Source: Nicotiana tabacum (lineage: Eukaryota; Streptophyta; Magnoliopsida; Solanales; Solanaceae). Taken from it: a stretch of 64,000 nt of DNA. The stretch's first letter is position 1, and every line of letters starts with the position of its first letter. The stretch is from positions 107,558,108-107,622,107 of the forward strand of contig NC_134081.1 in assembly GCF_000715075.1 (NCBI RefSeq), given 5' to 3'. Under the pieces are notes generated by a model that was given only the letters and a program-made list of their open reading frames with translations, did not search any database and was not told the origin of the DNA. Below are positions 1 to 11,130 of this stretch, piece after piece. Position numbers and translations under genes: made by a program.

Positions 1-2466
1 ATTCAAGTCAAATCGGTTTATACAGTTACAGTGCAGGTAATCCAGATATAGAATCTTTCAGAAATTCCACAACAATGACAGATAACAACTAAGTGTATCA
101 ACAAATAAAAAACAAGTACAGCCTCTCAGGGCAACAGACACTTAACTCATCACAACAGCTCAATCACTCAGCTCTCAGCCCTCAGTACTCACACTCAATA
201 GGTAACTGTGCTGACTAGGGGTGTGCAGACTCCGGAGGGGCTCCTACAGCCCAAGCGCTATATTGCTGCGGCGCGCAACCCGATCCATATAAGTATCGCT
301 GTGGCATCGTATCATATCAAGATCCGCACGGACTACTCACGTGCTACAGTATCATATCAGAATCCGCACAAACAACTCACGTGCTAAGTATAAACATCAT
401 GATTTGCACGGACAACTCACGTGCTACGGTATCTATACCTCACAACCAGGCCCTCTGCCTCACTCACTCATGTACCTCTCTAGTCTTACGGCCCTCAAAA
501 ATCATAAAGATCAGCCCAAATAAAATAACATAGTGTATCAACAGGAATCAAGAAGAGACAGTGATATGATGTACAAGTAAAATTATGACTGAGTACAAGA
601 CAGAAATTAGCAAATAATTCACAGGTACACAACCTCTGCGGGTCCCAACCATACTGTCACATAGTATAAACATGATTTCTAACTTGATTGCAGTCAAATT
701 TCTATAACACAGAGAGAACATGTAATTAACAATAGGCTATTCGACTTTACAGTCTCACGGGATGGACCAAGTCACAATCCCCCATGGTGCATGCCTACGC
801 GTCCGTCACCTAGCATGTGCGTCACCTCTAAAATAGTCACATTATACCAAAATCTGGGGTTTCATACCCTCAGGACCAGATTTAAAACTGTTACTTACCT
901 CAAACCGCGCAAAATCCTACTCTGCAATGCCTTTGCCTCTCGAATCAATCTCCAAATGCCCAGAATCTAGCCACAAGCAGTACGATGCAGTTAATATAAG
1001 CTAAAAGAATCAATTCCACAAGAAAAACATGAAATTATAAGCTAAAAATCCGAAATCGGCCCGAACCCGGCCCCCGGGCCCACGTCTCGAAATCCGACAA
1101 AAGTCACAAAACCCGAAAGTCTATTAACTCACGAGCCTAACCATACCAAAATTACTCAAATCTGATAACAAATTCTCATCCAAAACCTCAAAATTCTAAC
1201 TCAAGAGTTCTTCCTCTTTTTCCCCAATTTCTCACCCCAAATCACAAATTAGATGATAAAATTGAAGATGAAATCATGGGATTTAACCAAAATCAAGTAG
1301 GAATTACTTACTCCAATCAACTCCACAAAAATTCCTTCAAGAATCGCCCAATTCCTTGTTCTCTAGCTCAAAATATGAAAAATGGGTTCAAACCCTCATT
1401 TTTGAAATTAATATTGTCTGCCCAGATTTCCTTCTTCGCGAACGCGACCATCCTCTCGCATTTGCATAGGCCAACTCAGACTGCCTCCCAGTTTACTCTT
1501 CATGAACGCGATCAACGCTTCGCGAATGCGAAGCTTTACAAGCTCAACTCATCGCGAACGCGGCCCATACCTCGCGAACGCATAGACCAAAGACCTAGGG
1601 TCCCCAGCTGCCTCACTTCTCTTCCCGAACACGACACCGGACGTTCGCGATGCACACGCAGACCACACGTTCACGTTTGCGTCCTTTTCTTCGCGAACGT
1701 GAAGAATAAAATCTTCCCAGCTCACATTAACCCTTCGCGAACGCAAGGCTCCTCTCGCGAACGCGTAAGAGAAAACAAGAAAAATATACACCAGTAAATA
1801 TCAGCCATCAACCAAAGTCCAAAAATGATCTGTTAACCACTCAAAACTCACTCAATTCCCCCGGGACCTCAACCAAACATACCATCAAGTCCCAAAATAC
1901 TATACGAACTTAGTCGAATCCTCAAACTACCTCAAAAACATCAAAATACGAATCACTCTCCAATCCAAACTTAATGAACTTCGAAATTTTCAAATTCTAC
2001 AAATAATGCCGAATCAAACCGAACCACGTCCGATTGACCTCAAATTTTGTACACAAGTCATATTCAACATTGTGGACCTACTCCAACTTCCAAAATAGGA
2101 ATCCGACCCCGTTATAAAAAAGTCAACTCCCCGGCCAAACTTCCCAAAAATTCGACTTTCGCCATTTCAAGCCTAAATTAGCTACAGACCTCAAATTCAT
2201 AGTCTGGACATGCTCCTAAGTCTAAAATCATCCAACGGAGCTAACGGAACTGACGAAACTCCATTCCGAAGTCGTCTTCACACAATTCCGACTACGGTCA
2301 AAATTCTAAGACTTAAACTTCTGTTTTAGGGACCAAGTGTCCCCAATTACTCTGAAACCAAAAACAAGACCTTCCGGCAAGTCACATAAGCAGAAACAGA
2401 CACGGAAAAAATAGTAAATAGGGGATCAGGGATAATACACTCAAAACAACCGGTCAGGTCGTTACA
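1..2466 (-). mobile_element. Gypsy-type LTR, cut by the left window edge
   Basis: Read on the minus strand, an LTR begins at 2,466 with TGTAACGACCTGACCGGT, the same terminal word that opens the LTRs at 14,714, 19,726 and (minus) 7,275. It runs left to the window edge without a visible end. Inside are a CG-rich stretch with repeated gcgaacgcg words (about 1,430-1,770) and a 40-bp tandem array (307-426), as in other long solanaceous chromovirus LTRs. No internal domains are visible, so I cannot tell whether it is a solo LTR or part of an element continuing to the left. The bases after the LTR start (2,467-2,471, TGACT) would be one copy of a target duplication. Confidence 0.75.
307..426. repeat. 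Three-unit 40-bp tandem repeat with CACGTG in each unit
   Basis: Three imperfect copies of a 40-bp unit each end in ctcacgtgcta. The palindrome CACGTG recurs at 338-343, 378-383 and 418-423, exactly 40 bp apart. It lies inside the left LTR, where enhancer-like repeats are common. Confidence 0.8.
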
Positions 2467-2504
2467 TGACTGGTTGTCAAGAAGGTATTCAATAGATCCA
2501 GTTT

Positions 2505-2605
2505 TAACTACTTTAGGTGCCTAATAGGAACAAGTCCAAGTTAAAGTGCCAAAACAAAAAATTGCGGCAACTTTAAGAGGCCACTTATGTATTTGGCTTT
2601 TTTTT
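2505..2605. mobile_element. Relic terminal inverted repeat of a Mutator-like element
   Basis: The stretch reads gcctaataggaac, then caactttaagaggccac, then tatgtatttggc. It parallels the right terminal repeat of the element at 46,273-47,432 (gcttaataggaac, caactttaaagggccgc, tgtatttggcc). Only one end is visible. The partner may have been lost when the LTR at 2,466 inserted, or to its right in AT-rich DNA. Confidence 0.5.
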
Positions 2606-3380
2606 ATTTGAATATTGTATGAAAGTTGAAAAATAGTTGTATAATATATGAATCGTTGTAAAAAATTTGTATTTAAGTTATAAGTACTATATTTTTATAT
2701 AAATTAAAGTTGTTGATATGTATCAAAATTGTATTAAGAGAGAAAGTTTTGATTGGAATTTTAGAGAGGAAGAAGAACACACCACATACAAAATATATAT
2801 AAATCATATACAAAATACATACAAAAGACATATTGTATAAAATTTGTATGAAAATTATATTTAATTTGTATGATGTTGTAGATGTATTTAACTAGGTAAA
2901 AATAATGTAAGTTATAGATAAGTTGTAAATATATTGTATACTATATAATTAGTTGTATAAAATTTATTTTTAGTTTATATATTGTTGTAGATATATCAAA
3001 TTTGTACGAAATTTATTTTTTAATTTGTAGATATATTAAATTTATACGAAATTTAATTCTTTATCACCGAAAAAATTAAATTTACGAGCACCTTGCTAAT
3101 ACTCCTACTTAATAGTACTAGTTAAAAGTCGTAATACTTAAAAATAATCAGTTACCGTCACCCTAATTAATAGTGATAAAAAGAATTAATTTGAAGAGAT
3201 TAAGATTTCTTTCTCTTGGCCATCGTTGCCATCTCTATGCTGCAGGAATTAAAGTGATTTGTTGGGCGAATAAAGTGAATTGGCCAAGAATGAATCTGCC
3301 ATTCAAAACCTAGAGGTTTTCAATCTCTCTTGTATTTGTATATATGGTAACATATTTTTTGTTAGCCTTTTACATTTATA
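2606..3380. other. AT-rich DNA without a gene
   Basis: Very AT-rich sequence with repeated ttgtat/aaatttgta words. It may be the interior of the decayed TIR element. No coding potential or named repeat is supported. Confidence 0.6.
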
Positions 3381-3548
3381 GAAAGAGGAGAGGAGAGAAA
3401 ATAGGAAAAGGATATAACTAAATCCCTTAATTTAAGACACTAATAATGGATATTAAATGGAGAGAGGTGATGAAAAATAGGGAAAGACAAGATGAGAGAA
3501 AAAAAGAAAAAGGATGTATTTTAATCCCCTAATTTAAGACACTAATAA
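3381..3548. repeat. Imperfect tandem duplication of about 65 bp
   Basis: Two similar blocks (3,381-3,446 and 3,480-3,548) share a purine-rich start and the ending aatttaagacactaataa. They are a local duplication in noncoding DNA. Confidence 0.65.
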
Positions 3549-3678
3549 GAGATTGTATATAAATTATAAGGAAACCTTATTTAGGGTGAGTAATTTCCAA
3601 AATTGGGATAATTTTGGTAATAAGGTTTCATATAATATATGGGAAAGAAAAAAACCAAGTGATAATACCCTTTTTGGT

Positions 3679-3880
3679 ATTGAGTTATGCCCAAAGTTCA
3701 TTTATCATGGTATTAGAGTCAGGTTCATCCAAATTATTTTTACCGATGTTGGACCCCATTTATGATGTTCACGCTCCACTTTGCATGCCTGAACGTAAGA
3801 GGGGGTGTTGAGTTAGGCCCAAGGTCCATTTATATAAATAACCAACTTGTAATAAATACTCTCTCAAAGGTTTTTGGCCA
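3679..3880 (+). mobile_element. Miniature LTR-retrotransposon relic (TRIM-like)
   Basis: A sequence like the LTR start (attgagttatgcccaaag) ends in tca at 3,707. It is followed at once by TGGTATTAGAGTCAGG, a good match to an initiator-Met-tRNA primer binding site. Only about 90 bp later comes a polypurine tract (aagaggggg, 3,797-3,805) and a second LTR start at 3,806 (tgttgagttaggcccaagg). Nothing coding lies between PBS and PPT. This is the layout of a terminal-repeat retrotransposon in miniature or an extreme internal deletion. The left LTR copy is truncated to about 30 bp. Confidence 0.5.
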
Positions 3881-4197
3881 GTCTCAAGGGTAACTGGATC
3901 TTCAAAAAGAAGTCTAGTCAAAGGGAAAATGAATTCCTGTGGTATGTTTGCGGAAGATCTTCCAACATAATCTTCATAATTGACTCCTAAATATTTTCAA
4001 AGCATCATCAAAAGCAATTAATTAATTACTCAACGTAAAGAGAACACTCTCAAAGATGATTTTCACCTACCTTGAGCGGGAAGCACTACCTTTGTTGGCT
4101 GCATTTTCAAAGTGAAATGGTGAGATTATAATGAAAAAATAAAAAGTATCCGTTTCTTTTTCATTCATTTTCTCTTTGTGTTAAATTGGAGAACAAA

Positions 4198-4297
4198 AGT
4201 TTAGAATGTTACTGTGCAATCAAGAGCCAAAGCATTTTCCGAGTAACGAAGTAGAGGAGATGCAGGCATGCAGCACAGAGGATAGACTCTTAGGTCT
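4198..4297 (-). pseudogene. Possible continuation of the LIN-like pseudogene beyond the solo LTR
   Basis: If the solo LTR (4,303-7,275) and one copy of its 5-bp target duplication are removed, the minus-strand frame of the exon at 7,276-7,450 continues here. It contains one early stop and then a hydrophobic, helix-like stretch (LHLLYFVTRKMLWLL) before another stop. This supports insertion of the LTR into transcribed, formerly coding DNA. I cannot match this piece to a family, and the assignment rests on frame continuity alone. Confidence 0.3.
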
Positions 4298-4302
4298 CCT
4301 TC

Positions 4303-7275
4303 TGTCACGATTCAAATTTTTCCTCCATAAGATATTGTGACGGCACCTAATCTCTAATACTAGATAAGCCTATTAACAGGCGGAATAATTAAAATGACAA
4401 TAATTACTCTTAAAACTCAACAACTCAGCACGTATAGAAATTCCCAAAACTCGGCGAAATACAAGTCACAAGCTCTAAGAATTTATTCTGAATATCTCTA
4501 TACATTAGAGTCTAATGAAGATAAGAAAAATAACATAATAAAGATAGAGAGGGACTCCGAGGTCTGCGGATGCCGGCAGATATACCTTGAAGTCTTTGCG
4601 TACGGACTAGTTCAACCGATACCTGGTCTGGTATGAAGTATCTGGATCTGCACAAAAAGATGTGCAGAAGCGTAGTATGAGTATACCACAACGGTACCCA
4701 ATAAGTGCCAAGCTTAACCTCGATAGAATAGTGACCATGTCAGGTCAGGGCCCTACTGAAAATAATAAGAGACAGGGCGAAAAGTTTAACAGTATAATAA
4801 TAATAATAATAATAATGACAATGGAAGTGAATCAAGTAAGGAGTATGCCACAATTTAACTACACAGAATAAGGGCAAATAATATATAATAGAAGAAAAAC
4901 AGAAATTTACATATTTAGGGAAAAGCAAAACGATCAAGACAAGTACACCAATAGAAAAAATATCAACAACGGCACTCCCGAGGTACCGCCTCGTAGTCCC
5001 AAATCATAAATAAATTCACAATATTTTCTTCCTTTCCTTATATCACCGCGAGAGCCTTCACATTTAGTTTAAAAGAAATTATTTTTTCCGAAATAGCATC
5101 TCGCGTTTTAGCCACCCTATCAAACCGCATGGCTTCTAGCATTTTCCCTACTAGCCACGTGTATCAAGCCCACCTTATCTCACCGCATGCGTTTCAACAC
5201 CCAAACCTTATACCACCGTATGCGTATCAATATCACAATATATCATAATTCCCACCTCAAGTTTCCAAATATTTCAACTTGCCAAATAAATCAACAACAA
5301 TATTATTTTCCACAATAAAGAGCTCACGGCTCAATCACAATGTGTACAAAATATCAACAAAATATTCGGGAGTGAATAACTCAACAAAAATAATATTTCA
5401 CAATTTAACACTTTGCCTCAATACCAAATTTCAATATTAGATACTTCATATTTTTAATAATTTAACTAAGAAATTCAACTTTCAAATAATGAGCACAGAA
5501 TAAAAGGAACAAAGTTTCAACTAAACAGGTAAAATAAATAGCAGAAAATGGTAAGGCAAATTTAAAATTAAAAGTAGACCAATGATGATGAGTATAACAT
5601 GATAATATAATTTAATTAATATATGACAAAGATCTACACAATTTAAAGCTAGAAATTTTTACATTTAGCCCGTGTAAACACTCGTTACCTCGCGTACACG
5701 GCTTTCAATACATCACAATTATCATATCAACACCAATCCTAAGGAAAATTTTCCCTACACAAGGTTAGATAAGTCACTTACCTCGACTTGCGTTAATTCA
5801 ATCCACTAGTAGGCTTTTTCCTCGATTATCTAATTTCATACTATAAATATAATTATAGGAAACTAATTCGAACGATAAAATTTATGATATTTACAAAGAA
5901 ATTAAAAAGTCAATTCGGAAAGTCAACGTAGGCCCACGTCACGAATTTACAAAAGTTACGAAATCCGAACCCCCATTCAACCGAGTTCAACCATACCAAA
6001 ATTACTAAATTCCGATAACAATTCGACCCTCAAATCTTCAAATTTTACCAAGAGGGTTTTCAAAAATTTTCAACTTAAATTACCAATTAAATGTTAAAAA
6101 CAACTATAGATTCGGGTACTTTAACCAAAATTGAATTAGGAACTCTCTACCCCAATATTTTTCGTGAAATATCTCCCAAAAATCGTCTCACCCGAGCTGT
6201 TAAAATCTAAAAATGGGTAAAAATAGCCAACCCCCGAATTATATATTCTGTCCAGGTATTTTCGTATTTGCGGACAACGTTATCGCTTTTGCGGATTCGC
6301 ATTTGCGACCGCATTTCCGCTTCTGCGAAGAAGCACTAGAAAGCTTCCTTCGCACCTGCGGACAATGGTCCGTTTCTGCGCAACTGCAAATGCGACCCCG
6401 TCTCCCGTTTCTGCGCTGCCTTCGTTTCAGCGGTTCATTCCATCACAGAAGCGCCTTCGCTTCTGCGGAGCTCGTTCCGCTTCTGCGACTCCAACTGGGC
6501 AGCCCTTTTTTCCGCTTCTGCGAGCCATAGCTCGCTTGTGCGAGTCAGCACCTGTGATCAGTCCCTACACAGGTGCGGTGATACCAGAAGCTGCAAATTT
6601 TGGAATTTGCCTAAGTCCAAAAATGGATCTGATTTCGTTCCGAATCACTCTCGGGATACTCGGGACTCCGTCCGAATATACCAACAAGTCACGTAACATA
6701 ATACGGACGTACTTGGGGTTTCAAATTACATCAAACAATATCGAAATTATGAATTGCACCTCGAATCGCACTTATGAGTTTTCAAACCTTTCAATTTACT
6801 AACTCGTGCCGAAACGTATTAAATGAATCTGGAATGACTTCAAATTTGGTATACAGATCAAAAATGACATACTGGAGCTGTTTCAATTTTCGGAATCGAA
6901 TTTCGACCCTGATATCAATAAAGTCAACTCCCGGTCAAACTTTTTAAAATCACCCATTTTCTAACTTTCGCCAATTTATGCCGAAATGACCTACGGACCT
7001 CCAAATAAACATCCGGCCGCGCACCTAAGTCTAAACTCATCACACAGAGCTATTGGAATCATAAAATTTACATTCCGGGGTCGTCTACGCAAAAGTGAAA
7101 CTACGGTCAACTCTTGCAACTTAAACCTTTAACTTAGGGACTATGTGTCCTATTTCACTCCGAATCCAAAAACCAAACAACCCGACAAGTCACAATACCA
7201 CAATATAGCATAGATGAAATATAATTTAGGGGATCGAAGGTTAAAATACTCGTAACGACCGACCGGATCGTTACA
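4303..7275 (-). mobile_element. Solo LTR (gypsy/chromovirus type) with 5-bp target duplication
   Basis: The element begins on the plus strand with tgtcacgattc and ends with gatcgttaca, so on the minus strand it opens TGTAACGATCCGGTCGG and closes ...GTGACA. Both sides carry CCTTC (4,298-4,302 and 7,276-7,280), a perfect target duplication. The length of 2,973 bp matches one LTR of the related element at 14,714, and no PBS, PPT or protein domain is present, so this is a solo LTR left by LTR-LTR recombination. A CG-rich block of cgcttctgcg-like words lies at about 6,250-6,560. The apparent ORFs here are by-products of that block. Confidence 0.85.
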
Positions 7276-7450
7276 CCTTCTGCTCAGAAGTTGCTTTTGC
7301 TATCCTGTTGAATATGAACTCCGTCAGATTTGCATGCGCAAATGAATCCAGTATGTTGGACTTTAATGGAGTTGTATTCTCTAGATCAGAGTTTCCAAAT
7401 ATTTCAATGAAATTTTTTTCTTCTAGAGAACTCGCTGTTGATGCACCATA
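7276..7450 (-). pseudogene. Exon fragment cut by the solo LTR (probable part of the LIN-like gene)
   Basis: A good splice acceptor (ttctgtgtag) on the minus strand at 7,451 opens a frame without stops: Y-G-A-S-T-A-S-S-L-E-E-K-N-F, continuing through LDSFAHANLTEFIFNRIAKA. It runs into the solo LTR at 7,275. Composition is exon-like and no stop occurs in 58 codons. It lies downstream of, and on the same strand as, the LIN-like exons at 8,725-11,445, so it is probably a further exon of that gene. The family match of this piece itself is not recognised. Confidence 0.45.
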
Positions 7451-7494
7451 CTACACAGAAGAACGCCTTGGGTGGCAAATTGGTGGTTTGAGCT

Positions 7495-8170
7495 AAATTT
7501 GAGCGGGTCAAAATGGGTTGAGTCATTAAATGGGACATTGCCCAACTCAACCCAAAGTATACTTGGGCTAAGATGGGCTGAGTCAAGATGAGCTAAACAA
7601 TGGGTTAGAGTCCAACCCGTCCAACTTGACCTATGTTGTAGAACTATGCTCTTCTTGCATAAACAAAGCCCTTTACCTTTTATACACCTATGTATATTCC
7701 TTACTATCTTAGCTTCCTCAGAATTTATTCATTCCATGCACAACGATGAATTCCTATATATCTAATTTTAAATTTTTAGCTGAGAAACACATATGGATTA
7801 ATCTTATACTCAACTATTCATGAGCTTTTATAACTTTCTAAAACTAAATAACTATTTAACAGATTAAAAGAAAGAAGAAGAAAAAGCAAAGAAAATAGCG
7901 GTTGAAAAAAAAAAGACAATGTTCCATAAACAATTCATTTAGAAAAGAGCCTTCCGGTCAACTAAGTAAATTTCTAGAAAAATATTTAATTGGGTTGAGT
8001 TCCCTTTGTTTTGGGTGAGCTTCATGGGTTGTATTTGAACTACTTCATGGGGCAGAATGAACTATAAAAATGATGGGCTAACTTGGGCTCAGCCCAAATA
8101 AACCCATGAGCTAAAATGTTTGCAGCCCAACACATTAATCTCTGGGCGGGTTGGACGGGTTTGGGCTACA
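7495..8170. other. Noncoding stretch rich in gggttgag/gcccaac words, possible TIR-element remnant
   Basis: Both ends of this stretch carry dense short words (gagcgggtcaaaatgggttg at 7,501; gggcgggttggacgggtttg at about 8,142). The interior is AT-rich. Such paired sub-terminal words are typical of non-autonomous hAT-like elements, but no clean inverted repeat or target duplication was found. Confidence 0.3.
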
Positions 8171-8724
8171 CCACATAATGTAACTTGTGTAATATAAAAT
8201 ATTTACTTTCCTCATCATAAACATTATATAACAAGAATAAATTAAACTGCATATCTTAATTTGGTAAGACCAGCAACAAAGAAAAGGCATGTATGCTTAA
8301 ATTTATAAACCTTATCATCCATTCCAAGTTTATAGAACTGTCACTGAGAATTGGAATAAGATAAAGTAATGAGCTACACCCATACCTAAATGAAGCAATA
8401 AGAATTACATCAAAGACGGAAGGAACAAGGATATACAGGTGACTGAAAGTATGAAACTGCTTGAAAAGTGTCGACAAAAGTTCAAGTAGGTTTACAAATT
8501 AGATTCTGAAAAAATCAAAGGGTAAGTTGTATTATAGGAGCTAAGATACCTACATCGTTATTTCAGAAACAAACATCCCCAAAATTACAACCATAACCTA
8601 AAAGTATTTGTTGTCTTAAATGGACAGTGGAGAGTTTTCTTTGCTTCAATCTCCGGCCAAAATGTGGGCAGGAACTTACCCGTGATTTAACCAACAGAAT
8701 ATACACATACTTGCACATTTTTGG
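8171..8724. other. Intron-like or intergenic DNA
   Basis: AT-rich sequence between the two groups of LIN-like exon fragments. It is best read as decayed intron of the pseudogene. No other feature seen. Confidence 0.4.
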
Positions 8725-9352
8725 CTAATCACAATCTACGTTCACTAAAGTTATGTATTCAACACTTGCTGAATCAACTGTAGCACAAGGCTTGACATCT
8801 TGATCTATACACTTAATCACTTCCGCAGAGTATGGCACTACCAGGTTTTCAGCAGCAAAACTAGAAGGCCTCCTCACACTAATTTCATAGCTTTCTTTCC
8901 GGTGCTCCTCTGAGTCATTTTCTAGTTTATTTGAATGACGGAATACTTCATCATATAACTTTTTGCTGACAACTGGCTGAGGTGAGAAACCGCCAAAGGT
9001 ACTATTTAAGTGGTAAGAGTTGCTAAAGGAACCTTCACACTGAACAGACACAGAAGGAATTTCAATAGAAGGAAATAACGGAATCTCAGCCCCTTCAGTT
9101 AGCCATTCCTTGTAGTAAAGTGCAAACTGAAAAGTGCCTTTGTCCAGATTTTCATTGTACATTTTTTCAAGAAACTTCAGCTTCATTGACTTATGATATA
9201 GATAACCAAGAAAATTAGCTTCCGAATCATACTAGGCATTCAAATGTGAAAGATGAGGAAGAAATATTTGATCCCACAAATTCGGCAACAAATTAGTCCT
9301 TGCCTGAAAAGGTGAATCGCAGAAAACTTGCAGCAAGTGCTTTGCTTTTTCA

Positions 9353-9932
9353 CTGATGTTTTCGGTGGGTATTCCATATTTGGTGTCTTTTCAGTTATTC
9401 CTATGTTGTATTAAAATTTGGGTGTTCCTCAGACTTTGAATTCGATCGATTGACTCGTGTTTCTGGAAAAAAAAACATTACAAAAATGTTGGAGTCTAAT
9501 TTACATGCATATGTGACTCTGACTTTCTTCTCCGTATTCCCTTTATTCTCAATCTCAAAGTACGTCACAATTTTCTTAAAGATGTAAGAATCATGCTAAG
9601 TATATAAAGATTCCAAATTTCTTCTTTGGAATATATGACCGAAGCTGGGTGTTTTTCATGGAGGAAAAATGAAGTGACGAAGGAGAAAAACATGAAAAGA
9701 AATTAGAAATATTTTAAATAATGTGATAAAAATAAATTATTATTTTTTCACAAAAAATTTGACGTGGACACTGGTGTGTCATCCAGGTCAAGCAAGTGAG
9801 CAACAACAGCTATGGAGGTATTTACAATATCATGTTTGAACAAATTAAGGTGTACACTTGAAACTCCATAGAGTAAGGAGACCGACATGACAAACGGGGA
9901 CAACTACAAGTATTTATTAGGCTATTCTGCCT
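9353..9932. other. Intron remnant of the LIN-like pseudogene
   Basis: AT-rich noncoding sequence between exon block 3 and the truncated TIR element. The coding segment that should link blocks 2 and 3 is not found here, so a deletion accompanied or followed the insertion. Confidence 0.45.
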
Positions 9933-10400
9933 TAAATTTAAAGGTCAATACCTTTTTTATTGATTGAAATCCCAATTCATAGTCTTTTCCAATTCTTTAT
10001 CTTGTCCGCTAGTCTGTTAATATCTTCCAAAAGCAATAAATATTCAATTTATTTTTACAAATACAAAGAGAACTACATTCTCTTTCATAGCAGCAAGTTT
10101 AAAGTTCAAATTGAAGGTTAGTCATTCTTTTTGTTCCTCCATGTAGAAAATTTTATTCTTTTCAACTCAAGTTACTTGAGCTTCTAAGTAGCGTATAATA
10201 GATTGTTTTGACTATATATATATATATATCACATATTTATAGTTTTCTTCATTTTTTATGCAATTTTACCTGTTTATAAATATTTACTATAATTATATTA
10301 TTTTATAAAATATTAAAAATTAAATACCTATGGAACTTACGCCCCGTGACTCGGTATGTAAAACGCCTCGTCTTAGGCCAACGCCTTTTAAAACACTGTT
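9933..10400. mobile_element. Truncated TIR element, family of the copy at 48,641-49,500
   Basis: From aaatttaaaggtcaatacc to the terminal cgccttttaaaacactg (10,384-10,400), this is closely similar to the right half of the complete element inside THF1 intron 1. The left half and left TIR are missing. The intact TIR end directly abuts LIN-like coding sequence (...ATLE then CAGTG), showing insertion in an exon. It contains a short (TA)n run at about 10,206. Confidence 0.75.
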
Positions 10401-10929
10401 CAAGAGTAGCTAGGACCTTGCTTTCAGTATTTAGGCCTTCTTCTAATCCAACAAAATTTAGGGACGCAAAAATATTGTGACGAAGTGATGTCCTAAAATC
10501 TACATCTATGAGAAAACGTATTATATATCCAGTCAAGATAGAGATTACAGCCTGAACAACAACTTCATCAAGAGCAGGAATAGCTGCAGTGTGCTCAATC
10601 TTGGCTTTCCTTACGCTTCCAGCTGTACCATAACTTTTGTTGGTTAACAAACTTCTAGTTGATGTGCTGTAGGAGGTCTCAGGTTGTTCAATATGTTTCT
10701 GATAATCATCTCTAAAGCTTGGATATCCTGAAAGAAGTTTACTAGAATTATTGAGACATTTTGTTGTTGCTTTTGTATCTTTTCCGAAGGACTGTCGTTG
10801 TCCTTCTGCTTCCTCACTTCTTCTAGAAAACCTGCCTTCACCACTCCCATTTCTGTAAGTTTGATTCGAGTATATATGATTGTATCTCGAACCATTTCGC
10901 TCTCCAACCTCAATTCATCAAAAGAACTA

Positions 10930-11130
10930 CTCCCTCCGTTTCAATTTATGTGAATCGATTTGATTGGGCACAGAGTTTAAAAAAAGAGAGAAGGCTTTTG
11001 AACTTGTAGTGTAAAATAAGGCACATATATTTGTGTGGCTATAAATCATTGAATAAAGGTAAATTATTTCTAAATAAGGAAATAGGTCATTCTTTTTGGT
11101 ATAGGTTCACCTAAATTGAAACGGATGGAG
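10930..11130. mobile_element. Stowaway-type MITE with TA target duplication
   Basis: 201 bp with terminal inverted repeats CTCCCTCCGTTTCAATTTA at the left and, inverted, taaattgaaacggatggag at the right. It is flanked by TA at 10,928-10,929 and 11,131-11,132. This is the standard Tc1/mariner-derived Stowaway structure. It splits LIN-like coding block 1 from block 2. Confidence 0.9.

Noticed and set aside
1276..1797. 173-codon plus-strand frame and its minus-strand shadow
   Set aside because: It lies in the CG-rich word cassette of an LTR; repeated gcgaacgcg words lack stops in several frames. No protein family resemblance.
6213..6802. Overlapping frames of 105 and 145 codons
   Set aside because: Same cause: the cgcttctgcg cassette of the solo LTR.
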